Source: VRUE01 sp963702575 (GTDB lineage Bacteria > Actinomycetota > Thermoleophilia > Solirubrobacterales > 70-9). Taken from it: a DNA stretch of 64,000 nt. Made by a program: the position numbers and the translations under genes. The stretch's first letter is position 1, and every line of letters starts with the position of its first letter. Positions 54,439 through 62,341 of this stretch are shown in pieces. Below the pieces are notes generated by a model. That model saw only the letters and a program-made list of their open reading frames with translations, made no database searches and was not told the DNA's origin. Where the stretch lies: the NCBI GenBank assembly GCA_963702575.1, contig CAVPCU010000002.1, positions 682,001 to 746,000 on the forward strand. The letters run 5' to 3'.

Positions 54439-55268
54439 CGCGGCTCCCCCCGGAGGGCCTGCATCGCGCGCTCGCGGACGGCGACGAAGGCGGGGTCGGT
54501 GACCGCGGCGTCGCGGTCGGCGGCACGGGGGGCGGGGGCGCTCAGCTCGTCGACCACGCGGCCCGGCCTGGCAGAGAGCACGGCGATGCGGTCGCAGAGG
54601 TAGAGCGCCTCCTCGACGTCATGGCTGACGAGGACGACGGTGCGGGGGTCGGCCTCGAGCGCGGTTGCAAGCCAGGCCTGCATCTCGGCACGGGTGATCG
54701 CGTCGAGCGAGGCGAAGGGCTCGTCGAGCGCCAGCACCGGCTTGCCGGCGACGAGCGTGCGCAGGAAGGCGACCCGCTGACGCATGCCGCCAGATAGCTC
54801 GGCCGGCCGGGCGCGCTCGAAGCCGGCGAGGCCGAAGCGCTCGAACAGGGCGCCCGCCCGCCCGCGCGCCGCCCGCCGCCCCAGCCCGCGGTTGCGCAGC
54901 GCCAGCGCCGCGTTGTCGATCGCCGCCAGCCACGGCAGCAGCACGTCGCGCTGCGGCATGAAGGCGGTGTGGGCGAGGCGGCCGGCGGGGTCGAGGGAGC
55001 CGCCGACCTCGACCTCGCCCGCGCTCGGGCTCTGCAGCCCGGCGATCAGCTCGAGCAGGGTCGACTTGCCGCAGCCCGAGGGGCCGACCAGGCCGAGCAC
55101 GCCGTGCGCCGGGACCTCGAGGTCGAGCCGCTCGACCGCCCGCAGATCGCCGTAGGAATGGGACAGCCCGCGGATCGAGACGGCGCCCGCCGGCTCGTCG
55201 CCGGCGGGCATCGCCGCCTCGCCGGCGAGTTGCTGGATTTCGGCAGCCACATTGGTATCCTGGCGCAC
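54435..55268 (-). CDS. ABC transporter ATPase, ThiZ/SsuB-like
   Basis: A 277-residue ATPase. Walker A GPSGCGKST, Q-loop FMPQRDVLLPWL, signature ELSGGMRQRVAFLRTL, Walker B VLALDEPFASLD and VLVSHDVEEAL are all intact. The N-terminal 20 residues are weakly conserved, so an ATG at 55211 (MPAGDEPAG) is an alternative start. It is first in the operon and divergent from the TauE/SafE gene. A 22-base motif shared with the pstS upstream region lies just outside it. Confidence 0.88.
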   Translation of the reverse strand: MRQDTNVAAEIQQLAGEAAMPAGDEPAGAVSIRGLSHSYGDLRAVERLDLEVPAHGVLGLVGPSGCGKSTLLELIAGLQSPSAGEVEVGGSLDPAGRLAHTAFMPQRDVLLPWLAAIDNAALALRNRGLGRRAARGRAGALFERFGLAGFERARPAELSGGMRQRVAFLRTLVAGKPVLALDEPFASLDAITRAEMQAWLATALEADPRTVVLVSHDVEEALYLCDRIAVLSARPGRVVDELSAPAPRAADRDAAVTDPAFVAVRERAMQALRGEPR

Positions 55269-55277
55269 TCCGCGCTT

Positions 55278-55300
55278 CTGACCAAGAAGGTCAGGAAAGT
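55278..55300. promoter_or_regulatory. Inverted repeat and shared motif in the ThiZ-like / TauE divergent region
   Basis: CTGACC (55278-55283) and GGTCAG (55289-55294) form an inverted repeat around AAGAA. The stretch 55279-55300 matches the pstS upstream region at 62342-62363 in 18 of 22 positions (core AAGAAGGTCA, then AAAGT). It lies in the 62-base gap between two divergent transport genes. Confidence 0.5.
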
Positions 55301-55330
55301 CGATAAGCCTCCCCGGCGCGGCAACTCAAC

Positions 55331-56242
55331 ATGGACCCGGCAATCGTCGTCTTCGGACTCGGCATCGGCATCCTCGTCGGCATGACCGGCATGGGCGGGG
55401 GGTCGCTGATGACGCCGCTGCTGATCCTCATCTTCGGCATCCAGCCGACGACCGCGATCGGCACCGACATCTTCTACTCGGCGATCACCAAGACCGTCGG
55501 CGGCTGGCGCCACTTCCGGATGAAGACGGTGAACATGGACCTGGTCAAGTGGCTGGCGCTGGGCAGCGTGCCGGCGGCGATCGCCGGGGTCGCCCTCGTC
55601 TCGGTGCTCGAGCGCCACATCGGCGAAGCCCGGCTCGACTCGCTCGTCTACGCCGTGCTCGGCGGCACCCTGCTGATGGTCGGCGTCGTCACCCTCACCC
55701 GGGCGCTGATCCTGCGCGACCTGGTCGACGAGCGCGACCGCTTCGACGTCGAACGGCGCCACAAAATCGCCGCCGTCGTCATCGGCGCCACCACCGGCTT
55801 CGTCATCGGGATCACCTCGGCCGGGTCGGGCACGGTGATCGCGATCCTGCTGATCGCGGTCTACCGCCTGGCGCCGAAGAAGGTCGTCGGCACCGACGTC
55901 TTCCACGCGGCGATCCTGCTCTGGGCGGCGGGCATCGCCCACTGGGTCGGCGGCAACGTCGACTTCACCCTCGCCGGCAACATCCTGATCGGCTCGATTC
56001 CCGGCGTCGTGATCGGCGCCGCGCTTTCGAGCAGGGCGCCGCAGGGCTTCATCCGCACCGCGCTCGGCATCGTCCTGATCGGCTCCGGCATAGTCACCAT
56101 CCAGAAGGGCGACCCCACCGTCTGGCCAATAGCAGCTGCGGTAGCAGCACTGAGCCTAGGAGCGATCCTCGCCGCTCCTCGCATCCTTCACCGCCGCCGC
56201 GAAAGAGAAGCGGCAGAGGTCGCGCTCGACACGGCTGGCTGA
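55331..56242 (+). CDS. TauE/SafE-family sulfite/anion exporter
   Basis: A 303-residue membrane protein with about eight spans. The signature repeats are VGMTGMGGGSLMTPLLILIF then TAIGTDIFYSAITKTVGGWR in the first half and IGITSAGSGTVIAILLIAVY then VGTDVFHAAILLW in the second. The family exports sulfite, taurine products or other organosulfonates. Together with the Rrf2 gene 23 bases downstream and the sulfate importer at 57.6 kb, a role in sulfur balance is likely. Confidence 0.9.
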   Translation: MDPAIVVFGLGIGILVGMTGMGGGSLMTPLLILIFGIQPTTAIGTDIFYSAITKTVGGWRHFRMKTVNMDLVKWLALGSVPAAIAGVALVSVLERHIGEARLDSLVYAVLGGTLLMVGVVTLTRALILRDLVDERDRFDVERRHKIAAVVIGATTGFVIGITSAGSGTVIAILLIAVYRLAPKKVVGTDVFHAAILLWAAGIAHWVGGNVDFTLAGNILIGSIPGVVIGAALSSRAPQGFIRTALGIVLIGSGIVTIQKGDPTVWPIAAAVAALSLGAILAAPRILHRRREREAAEVALDTAG

Positions 56243-56265
56243 GCGCGGCCTGATTTACTCCGTCC

Positions 56266-56721
56266 ATGCGCGTATCTGCCAAGGCTGACTACGCCGTCCG
56301 CGCGGCAGCCGAGCTCGCGGCCGCCAACGACGAGCCCGTCAAGGGGGAGCGCCTAGCCGAGGCGCAGGACATCCCGCTGCAGTTCCTCGAGCACATCCTG
56401 CTCGAGCTGAAGCACCACGGCATCGTTCGCGCCCGGCGCGGGGCGAAGGGCGGCTACTGGCTGGCCAAGCCGGCCGACGCGGTGACGATCGCCGACGTCG
56501 TCCGCGCGGTGGAGGGGCCGATCGCCCACGTCCAGTCCTCGCCGCCGGAGTCGATCGAGTACCGCGGCCACGCCGAGCACCTGCAGGAGGTCTGGATCGC
56601 CGTCCGCGCCAACCTCCGCGCCGTGCTCGAGCACGTCACCCTCGCCGACCTGGTCAGCGGCGACCTCCCGGCCGTGGTCGAGCAGCTCGCCGCCAAGCCC
56701 GACGCCTGGGCTCCCCGCTGA
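56266..56721 (+). CDS. Rrf2-family regulator without iron-sulfur cysteines
   Basis: A 151-residue winged-helix regulator: MRVSAKADYAVRAAAELAAA, then IPLQFLEHILLELKHHGIVR and ARRGAKGGYWLAKPADAVTI with the wing. The three Cys that ligate the cluster in IscR/NsrR are absent, as in CymR, the Bacillus cysteine regulator. Its place between the TauE/SafE gene and the sulfate importer suggests it controls sulfur uptake, by inference. Confidence 0.9.
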   Translation: MRVSAKADYAVRAAAELAAANDEPVKGERLAEAQDIPLQFLEHILLELKHHGIVRARRGAKGGYWLAKPADAVTIADVVRAVEGPIAHVQSSPPESIEYRGHAEHLQEVWIAVRANLRAVLEHVTLADLVSGDLPAVVEQLAAKPDAWAPR

Positions 56722-56767
56722 GCGCAATCCTCAATTTGAGGTGCCGTCCGGGTCATAGCGGGAGCAA

Positions 56768-57067
56768 TCAGTCGAGATCGAACGCGGCCATGATCGCTTC
56801 TCTGAGAGCCGGCTCTTGGCTGTCGAGCAGAAGGCCGATCTGCTCTCCCACGGCATAGGAGGGAATGGTGGTGATGTTGTCGCAACTGACGACCGAGGGC
56901 TCCGTGAGGCCGTTCGTCGCATCGACGCCTACCTCGCTGGAGAGCCCGCGGACGGTTGTGGTGATCGGCGCGACGGTCACCGTCCTGAGATGCGGCCGCA
57001 CGAGCTCACGCGTCAGGATCAGCACCGGCCGAGCCTTGTCGAGGTGTGCGACATGGATGGCCCGCAT
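56768..57067 (-). CDS. mazF: MazF-family mRNA-cleaving toxin
   Basis: A 99-residue PemK/MazF-type endoribonuclease. The fold is seen in ARPVLILTRELVRPHLRTVT, then VAPITTTVRGLSSEVGVD, SVVSCDNITTIP and AVGEQIGLLLDSQEPALREA. The usual catalytic Arg and Ser/Thr are represented by ITTTVRGL. The start overlaps the antitoxin stop by one base (TGATG), so toxin translation depends on the antitoxin. The module sits between two sulfur-related genes. Confidence 0.88.
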   Translation of the reverse strand: MRAIHVAHLDKARPVLILTRELVRPHLRTVTVAPITTTVRGLSSEVGVDATNGLTEPSVVSCDNITTIPSYAVGEQIGLLLDSQEPALREAIMAAFDLD

Positions 57068-57300
57068 CAGGCCAGGTCATGGGGCAGGCCCGCCGCGTGC
57101 TCGGCGAGCCCTGCGAGCTCCGGGTCCGGACCGGTGCGGGCGAGGATCCGGGCATCGCGTTCTGCGAGGTCACGCCGACGCTCGCGCTCGAGCGCCCGGG
57201 TTACGACAGCCGCCCTGCTGCGCTCGGTGCCGGAGTCGACGATCTCGTCAACGAAGTCGACAAGCTCCTCTGGAAGTCGAACGGCGATCTGCTTGCTCAT
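57067..57300 (-). CDS. mazE: MazE-like ribbon-helix-helix antitoxin
   Basis: A 77-residue antitoxin. The RHH domain is MSKQIAVRLPEELVDFVDEI, then GTERSRAAVVTRALERERRR, followed by a tail (DPELAGLAEHAAGLPHDL) that would bind MazF. I start at the ATG at 57300, because the frame upstream crosses the repeat operator and shows no coding character. It represses its own promoter in the usual scheme. Confidence 0.85.
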   Translation of the reverse strand: MSKQIAVRLPEELVDFVDEIVDSGTERSRAAVVTRALERERRRDLAERDARILARTGPDPELAGLAEHAAGLPHDLA

Positions 57301-57303
57301 CCC

Positions 57304-57330
57304 ATAATGGTAGCAAAACGGTAGCATTAT
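57304..57330. promoter_or_regulatory. mazE operator: repeated GGTAGCA within an ATAATG/CATTAT inverted repeat
   Basis: GGTAGCA occurs at 57309-57315 and again at 57320-57326, offset by 11 bases, about one helical turn. ATAATG (57304-57309) and CATTAT (57325-57330) flank them as an inverted repeat. Direct half-sites one turn apart are what RHH antitoxins bind. The element starts four bases upstream of the mazE start. Confidence 0.6.
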
Positions 57331-57624
57331 CCCCGCTCCCCTCTCGCGCGAAGCGCTTGCGGTGGCTGCGTCTTCGGACTTCAGGCCAGCGGCGAGCTTC
57401 GCTGCGAAATCTCGGTCGAGCAGGTCGTTTGCCCAGCCCCGACTTCGCCAACAAGTTTTACGGCGGTGCCGCGGTAGAGGGGGAACCGCCCTGTAGCTCA
57501 TGCCCGTGCCGGCTCTGCCCGCGCATAAACGCGGTCGCGCCTTTTCTTGACTTTGGTGATTGACATTGTGCTAGGGTGCCGCGCTCATTCCCAATTAACT
57601 TCATCAAGAAAGAGGAGAACGGCT
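57331..57624. other. Intergenic region before the sulfate importer
   Basis: The gene-free stretch between the mazE operator and sbp holds the sbp promoter near 57,547-57,577 and its ribosome-binding site. The first 200 bases show short open frames without coding character, and I see no RNA structure in them. A leftover of the insertion that brought mazEF is possible. Confidence 0.4.
57547..57577 (+). promoter_or_regulatory. Candidate promoter of the sulfate importer operon
   Basis: TTGACT (57547-57552) and TAGGGT (57572-57577) with a 19-base spacer are a plausible -35/-10 pair. The 11 bases TTCTTGACTTT are repeated exactly before the small gene at 61,418. A second TTGACA lies at 57560-57565. 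Confidence 0.5.
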
Positions 57625-58653
57625 TTGAAGACGCACCCTGGCAGCGGCAAAGGAAAAGTGGGAGGGGCCCTCGCGGTGCTCTTGCTCGCAATCGCCGCGC
57701 TTGCGATCGCCGGTTGCGGCGGCAGCGGCTCTAGCTCCGGCGGCAAGCTCGACGTGGTCGGCTACTCGACCCCCGAATCGGTCTACCAGGAAGACCTCGA
57801 GCCGGCCTTCCAGAAGACCGCCGCCGGCAAGGGGGTCAGCTTCAGCAACTCCTTCGGCGCCTCGGGCGATCAGAGCCGAGCGGTCGTCGCCGGCCAGCCC
57901 GCCTCGGTCGTCCACTTCTCCCAGGCGGGCGACATGGAACGGCTGGTCGAAGAAGGGGAACTCGTCTCCAAGGACTGGGAAAAGCAGCCCTACGGCGGCA
58001 TCGCGGCCGACTCGGTCGTCGTCCTCGTCGTCCGCAAGGGGAACCCGAAGGGGGTCCACAGCTTCGACGACCTGCTGAGCAAGGACGTCTCCGTTGTCAC
58101 CCCGAACCCGTTCAGCTCGGGATCGGCCCGCTGGAACATCATGGCCGTCTACGGCACCGAGATCAACGAGGGCAAGTCTCCCGCGCAGGCGCTCGAAGCG
58201 GTCAAGACCGTGCTCGAAAAGACGGTGGCGCAGCCGGGCAGCGGCCGCGACGCGCTCGCCGCCTTCACCCAGGGCGAGGGCGACGTCCTGCTCAGCTACG
58301 AGAACGAGGCGATCAAGGCCGAGAAGGAAGGCGAAGACGTCGAATACGTCGTGCCGCCCTCGACGATCCAGATCGAAACGCCGATCGCGGTGACCGAAGC
58401 GGCCCCCGAGCCCGCCGCCGAAGAATTCCTCAAGTTCCTCTGGTCCGACGCGGGCCAGGAAATCTGGGCCGAAAACGGCTACCGCCCGGTCAACCCGAAG
58501 TTGGTCGACCCGAAGCAGTTCCCGACCCCGAAGGATCTGTTCGAGATCAGCCAGTTCGGCGGCTGGGGCAAGGTCAACGAAGAATTCTTCGACGAAGAAA
58601 CCGGCTCGGTGGCCAAGATCGAGGGCGAACTCGGAGTCTCGACCTCCGGCTAG
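57625..58653 (+). CDS. sbp: Sulfate ABC transporter substrate-binding lipoprotein
   Basis: A 342-residue lipoprotein (lipobox LAIAGC, Cys31) that captures sulfate or thiosulfate. Family marks are YSTPESVYQEDLEPAFQKTA, SFGASGDQSRAVVAGQPASV, VVHFSQAGDMERLVEEGEL and FSSGSARWNIMAVYG, then LLSYENEAIKAEKEGEDV. The start is TTG at 57625, set by AAAGAGGAG eight bases upstream; no ATG competes. It heads the operon sbp-cysT-cysW-cysA. Confidence 0.92.
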   Translation: MKTHPGSGKGKVGGALAVLLLAIAALAIAGCGGSGSSSGGKLDVVGYSTPESVYQEDLEPAFQKTAAGKGVSFSNSFGASGDQSRAVVAGQPASVVHFSQAGDMERLVEEGELVSKDWEKQPYGGIAADSVVVLVVRKGNPKGVHSFDDLLSKDVSVVTPNPFSSGSARWNIMAVYGTEINEGKSPAQALEAVKTVLEKTVAQPGSGRDALAAFTQGEGDVLLSYENEAIKAEKEGEDVEYVVPPSTIQIETPIAVTEAAPEPAAEEFLKFLWSDAGQEIWAENGYRPVNPKLVDPKQFPTPKDLFEISQFGGWGKVNEEFFDEETGSVAKIEGELGVSTSG

Positions 58654-58656
58654 CCG

Positions 58657-59490
58657 ATGGAGGCGCACGCGGCAGCAGCGGCAGCACCCCGGGCCGGCAT
58701 CCGCCTGCCCGGGGTCGGCGCCGGCTTCGGCCGGGGCCTCGTCGTCCTCTACCTGAGCGCGGTCGTCCTGCTGCCGCTGGCGGCGCTGACGAGCCAGGCG
58801 TTCGAAAGCGGCCTCGGCACCTTCTGGGAACAGGTCACCTCCCCGCAGGCGGTGCGCTCGCTGGAGCTGACCGTGGTCGCCTCGCTGATCGTGGTCGCGA
58901 TCAACGCGGTCTTCGGCACGATCATCGCCTGGCTCCTCGTCCGCGACGAGTTCCCCGGCAAGGGGGCGGTCAACGCGGTGATCGACCTCCCCTTCGCATT
59001 GCCGACGATCGTCGCCAGCCTGACCCTGATCGCCCTCTACGGCAACGAAAGCCCGCTCGGCATCCACCTCGCCGCGACCAGGCCGGCGGTGATCGTCGCC
59101 CTGCTCTTCGTCACCCTGCCGTTCGTCGTCCGCGCCGTGCAGCCGCTGCTGATCGAGATGGACCGCGAGATGGAGGAGGCCGCCGCCTCGCTCGGCGCCG
59201 GCGGCTTCACCGTCTTCCGCCGCATCATCTTCCCCAACCTGCTGCCAGGCCTCGCCGCCGGGGTGGCGCTCGCCTTCGCCCGCGCCCTCGGCGAGTACGG
59301 CTCGGTGCTCCTCTTCGCGGGGGGGCTGCCGGGCACGATGGTCTCCTCGGTCTTCATCCGCCAGCAGATCGAGTCCGGCAACGACGTCGGCGCCGCGGCG
59401 GTCTCCGTCGTCCTGCTCGCCGCCTCGCTGGCGATGCTCGTCCTCATCGGCCTGATCCAGCGCTGGAGCGCTCGCCATGAAGCCGCGTAG
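58657..59490 (+). CDS. cysT: Sulfate ABC transporter permease CysT
   Basis: A 277-residue permease with six predicted spans. ALPTIVASLTLIALYGNESP and the EAA loop EMEEAAASLGAGGFTVFRRI are conserved, followed by FARALGEYGSVLLFAGGLPG, typical of CysT/CysU. It starts three bases after sbp and overlaps cysW by 14 bases. Confidence 0.92.
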   Translation: MEAHAAAAAAPRAGIRLPGVGAGFGRGLVVLYLSAVVLLPLAALTSQAFESGLGTFWEQVTSPQAVRSLELTVVASLIVVAINAVFGTIIAWLLVRDEFPGKGAVNAVIDLPFALPTIVASLTLIALYGNESPLGIHLAATRPAVIVALLFVTLPFVVRAVQPLLIEMDREMEEAAASLGAGGFTVFRRIIFPNLLPGLAAGVALAFARALGEYGSVLLFAGGLPGTMVSSVFIRQQIESGNDVGAAAVSVVLLAASLAMLVLIGLIQRWSARHEAA

Positions 59491-60274
59491 CCGTTGGGGC
59501 CTGCGCGCCCTCGGGCTCGGCTACCTCGCGGTGCTGCTGCTGCTGCCCCTGGGGATGATCTTCTACAAAACCTTCGAACACGGCCTGGCGCCGCCGATCG
59601 ACGCGATCACCTCGCCCGACGGCCTCCACGCGTTGAAGCTGAGCCTGCTGATGGTCGCGATCGCGGTGCCGCTCAACACCGTCTTCGGCGTCGGCTGCGC
59701 GCTGCTCCTGGTCCGCCACCGGGCGCGGGGCAGCGCCCTGATCGACGCCGCGATCAACCTGCCGTTCGCGATCTCGCCGGTCGTGATCGGACTCTCCCTG
59801 TTTCTCCTCTACGGCGCCCAGGGCTGGTTCGAACCGGGGCTCGCCGAAGCCGGGATCAAGATTCTCTTCTCGGTTCCGGGGATGGTCCTCGCCAGCATCT
59901 TCGTCTCGCTGCCGTTCGTCGTCCGCGAGACGGTGCCGGTGCTGCAGGAGATCGGCACCGAGCAGGAGCAGGCAGCGTCGACCCTCGGCGCGAACGCCTG
60001 GCAGACCTTCCGGCGTGTGACCCTGCCGGCGATCCGCTGGGGGGTCGCCTACGGCGTCGTCCTGACCACGGCCCGGGTGCTGGGCGAGTTCGGCGCCGTC
60101 TCGATCGTCTCCGGCCAGATCTCGGGCGAGACCGAAACCCTGCCGCTCTTCGTCGAAAAGCAGTTCGCGAACTTCAACGAGGCGGGCGCCTTCGGCGCCT
60201 CCATGGTCCTGGCGCTGCTCGCCCTCACCACCCTCCTGGCAATGAACGTCCTGAAAAGAAAGGAGGACGCCTGA
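59477..60274 (+). CDS. cysW: Sulfate ABC transporter permease CysW
   Basis: A 265-residue permease that pairs with CysT. It shows NLPFAISPVVIGLSLFLLYG, the EAA loop QEQAASTLGANAWQTFRRVT, and ARVLGEFGAVSIVSGQISGE then TLPLFVEKQFANFNEAGAFG. The ATG overlaps the end of cysT and its stop overlaps the cysA start (TGATG). Confidence 0.93.
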   Translation: MKPRSRWGLRALGLGYLAVLLLLPLGMIFYKTFEHGLAPPIDAITSPDGLHALKLSLLMVAIAVPLNTVFGVGCALLLVRHRARGSALIDAAINLPFAISPVVIGLSLFLLYGAQGWFEPGLAEAGIKILFSVPGMVLASIFVSLPFVVRETVPVLQEIGTEQEQAASTLGANAWQTFRRVTLPAIRWGVAYGVVLTTARVLGEFGAVSIVSGQISGETETLPLFVEKQFANFNEAGAFGASMVLALLALTTLLAMNVLKRKEDA

Positions 60275-61314
60275 TGGGAATCTCAGTCGAGGGAGCGAGC
60301 AAGCGCTTCGGTGACTTTCAGGCCCTCAACGACGTATCGATCGATGTGCCGAACGGCTCGCTGACCGCCCTGCTGGGCCCGAGCGGGAGCGGCAAGTCGA
60401 CCCTGCTGCGGGCGATCGCCGGGCTCGAGACGCTCGACGGCGGCCGCATCGAGATCGACGGCGAGGACGTCTCGAAGAAGCCGACGCAGAAGCGCGAAGT
60501 CGGGTTCGTCTTCCAGCACTACGCCGCGTTCAAGCACATGACCGTCTACGAGAACGTCGGCTTCGGGCTGACGATCCGCAAGTGGCGCAAGCCGGAGATC
60601 TCCAGGCGCGTCCACGAGCTGCTGCGCCTCGTCCAGCTCGACGGGCTGGCGGAGCGCTACCCCTCGCAGCTCTCCGGCGGGCAGCGCCAGCGGATGGCGC
60701 TCGCCAGGGCGCTGGCGGTCGAACCGCAGGTGCTGCTGCTCGACGAGCCCTTCGGGGCGCTGGACGCGAAGGTCCGCAAGGACCTCCGCGTCTGGCTGCG
60801 CAACCTCCACGACGAGATGGGGGTGACGACGATCTTCGTCACCCACGACCAGGAGGAGGCGATGGACGTCGCCGGGCAACTGGTCGTGATGAACGAAGGC
60901 CGGGTCGAGCAGTCCGGCACCGCCGACGACCTCTACGACCACCCCGCGAACGAGTTCGTGATGAGCTTCGTCGGCGAGGTCAACCGGCTCGGCGAGCACT
61001 TCGTCCGCCCGCACGACATGGAGGTCGTGCTCGACCCCGACGAGCGGACCGAGGAGGCGCTGGTGCAGCGGATCGTCGCCCTCGGCTTCGAGATCCGGGT
61101 CGAGTTCGTGCTCGGCGACGGCACCGAGGTCTGGGCGCAGCTCACCCGCGCCGAACTTCAGCGGCTCGAGCTGCGGGAGGGCCAGATCGTCCACCTGCGG
61201 CCGGGCCAGACGAAAAGCTTCAGCGGTGATGTCCCGCCGTCCGACGGTCGTGGGGCCTCGACTCCCCGCGACCCGCAGGACGGGGGCGACGCAGAGGTAT
61301 CTGCAGCCGCCTGA
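60274..61314 (+). CDS. cysA: Sulfate ABC transporter ATPase CysA
   Basis: A 346-residue ATPase. Walker A GPSGSGKST, QLSGGQRQRMALARALAVE, Walker B LLLDEPFGALDAKVR and FVTHDQEEAMDVA are intact. The C-terminal regulatory OB-like domain (about 235-330) includes FVRPHDMEVVLDPDERTEEA. AAAGGAGG precedes the ATG. The last 20 residues are low-complexity. A G/C-rich hairpin follows and probably ends the operon. Confidence 0.95.
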   Translation: MGISVEGASKRFGDFQALNDVSIDVPNGSLTALLGPSGSGKSTLLRAIAGLETLDGGRIEIDGEDVSKKPTQKREVGFVFQHYAAFKHMTVYENVGFGLTIRKWRKPEISRRVHELLRLVQLDGLAERYPSQLSGGQRQRMALARALAVEPQVLLLDEPFGALDAKVRKDLRVWLRNLHDEMGVTTIFVTHDQEEAMDVAGQLVVMNEGRVEQSGTADDLYDHPANEFVMSFVGEVNRLGEHFVRPHDMEVVLDPDERTEEALVQRIVALGFEIRVEFVLGDGTEVWAQLTRAELQRLELREGQIVHLRPGQTKSFSGDVPPSDGRGASTPRDPQDGGDAEVSAAA

Positions 61315-61324
61315 AGAGGCGACT

Positions 61325-61359
61325 GGGCGGGGCGCGCTTTGCCGGGTGGCGCCCCGCCC
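61325..61359. terminator. Hairpin after cysA
   Basis: Perfect 11-base arms GGGCGGGGCGC (61325-61335) and GCGCCCCGCCC (61349-61359) with a 13-base loop start 11 bases after the cysA stop. No U tract follows, as is common in high-GC terminators. Confidence 0.7.
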
Positions 61360-61373
61360 TACTCGTCGCTGCT

Positions 61374-61407
61374 ATTCTTGACTTTCAAACTCAACAAACT
61401 CTAGAAA
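61374..61407 (+). promoter_or_regulatory. Promoter-like element before the small gene at 61.4 kb
   Basis: TTCTTGACTTT (61376-61386 region) is identical to the sequence before sbp, and CTAGAA follows about 17 bases later. AAAGGAG (61405-61411) then serves as ribosome-binding site for the ATG at 61418. If CTAG marks the -10, the transcript would begin almost at the start codon. Confidence 0.45.
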
Positions 61408-61417
61408 GGAGCCGAGG

Positions 61418-61624
61418 ATGAGCCGACCGGATGGAACCACCATCGTCTCGAGGGGACGGCTGAGCGGGGTGCTGCGAGGGGAGAGGCTGGGCGGTCGCTC
61501 CGGCGCCCTCGCCGAGGCGGCCGGCGATCGGGATCAGGTCGACGAGGCGATCTACTACCGCGCCCGCCTGATCCTGGGGGAGTCGCTGCGCCGGCCGGAG
61601 TCGCTGCGCCGGCCGGCGCGTTGA
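61418..61624 (+). CDS. Small basic protein with a duplicated C-terminal motif
   Basis: A 68-residue protein, MSRPDGTTIVSRGRLSGVLR, then DEAIYYRARLILGESLRRPE. The last third contains an exact duplication giving ESLRRP twice. AAAGGAG six bases before the ATG and the promoter shared with sbp support expression. It lies between cysA and a convergent secreted-protein gene. I do not recognise it; a small sulfur-responsive protein is a guess from the promoter only. Confidence 0.55.
   Translation: MSRPDGTTIVSRGRLSGVLRGERLGGRSGALAEAAGDRDQVDEAIYYRARLILGESLRRPESLRRPAR
61580..61615 (+). repeat. 18-bp exact tandem duplication
   Basis: GAGTCGCTGCGCCGGCCG occurs at 61580-61597 and again at 61598-61615. 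It lies inside the small gene and keeps the frame, so copy number could vary without breaking it. Confidence 0.9.
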
Positions 61625-61631
61625 CTTGCCG

Positions 61632-62315
61632 CTACTTGCCGCCGGTCGTTTCGGCCGGCGGCGCTTCGGGCCTTTCCGGGTAGGCCTGGACTGCCAGGCT
61701 CCAGCTCTTCAGCGCGAAGGTCACTTTCGAGGCGCCGGCGTACTGGACGGCGACCGTGTGACCGCCTTTCTGCAGCACCGTCGTCTGCGTCACCGTGTGC
61801 ACGAGCGGAGCGGGTGCCGGCGAGCCGGCCGTCGCCGGGGCGAGGTTGACTTTGCCGGTGCTCTGGCCGTCGACCAGGATCTGGATCGGGCAGGCGAGGT
61901 CCGCCGTCGGTTTTTCCGCCGTGCAGGTCGCCTGTCCCGAGAAGGTGATCACCGCGGGCGCAGTTCCCGGCGTCGCGAACGAGGTGAACGCCGTCGGGAT
62001 GTAGCCCGCGGTCGTCGCCGAGGCGGAGAACGGCGCGGTCCCGGCGGCGATGCCGACCACCGGGGCCAGTGGCGCGTCGGCCCTCGCCACGTACAGGTTC
62101 CCGGCGGCCTTCTTCCTCAGGTAGAGGGTGTTGGCCGATTTCTTCCTCAGGAAGAGGCCGGTGGCCCTCTTGTTGGTGAGGAAGACCTGGCCTCCCTTCT
62201 GCTGGGTTGCGAACGATGGGCTCACGGCGGTCGCGGCGGCCAGTGCCGCCGCGACCGTCACCACCAGCACGGCGCGTGGCCTGGACAGTCTTCTGTTGAG
62301 CAATTGATCCTCCAT
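61632..62315 (-). CDS. Secreted protein with short LYLRKK-type repeats
   Basis: A 227-residue exported protein. The signal peptide (RAVLVVTVAAALAAATAVSP) is followed by imperfect repeats with NKRATGLFLRKKSANTLYLR, then KKAAGNLYVARAD, about ten residues each. A beta-rich domain follows, with one Cys pair (ATCTAEKPTADLACPI) and VHTVTQTTVLQKGGHTVAVQ. The C-terminus is Pro/Glu-rich. It is divergent from pstS across 123 bases. I do not recognise a function; surface attachment is one possibility. Confidence 0.6.
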   Translation of the reverse strand: MEDQLLNRRLSRPRAVLVVTVAAALAAATAVSPSFATQQKGGQVFLTNKRATGLFLRKKSANTLYLRKKAAGNLYVARADAPLAPVVGIAAGTAPFSASATTAGYIPTAFTSFATPGTAPAVITFSGQATCTAEKPTADLACPIQILVDGQSTGKVNLAPATAGSPAPAPLVHTVTQTTVLQKGGHTVAVQYAGASKVTFALKSWSLAVQAYPERPEAPPAETTGGK

Positions 62316-62341
62316 CTCTCAGGGCCGCCGGGGAGCCTTCT

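Noticed and set aside
55269..55330. TPP riboswitch expected before a ThiXYZ operon
   Set aside because: The 62-base gap is too short and lacks CTGAGA-type thi-box sequences.
57481..57540. Possible small RNA or tRNA before sbp
   Set aside because: A GTAGCTCA-like string is present, but no cloverleaf could be drawn around it.
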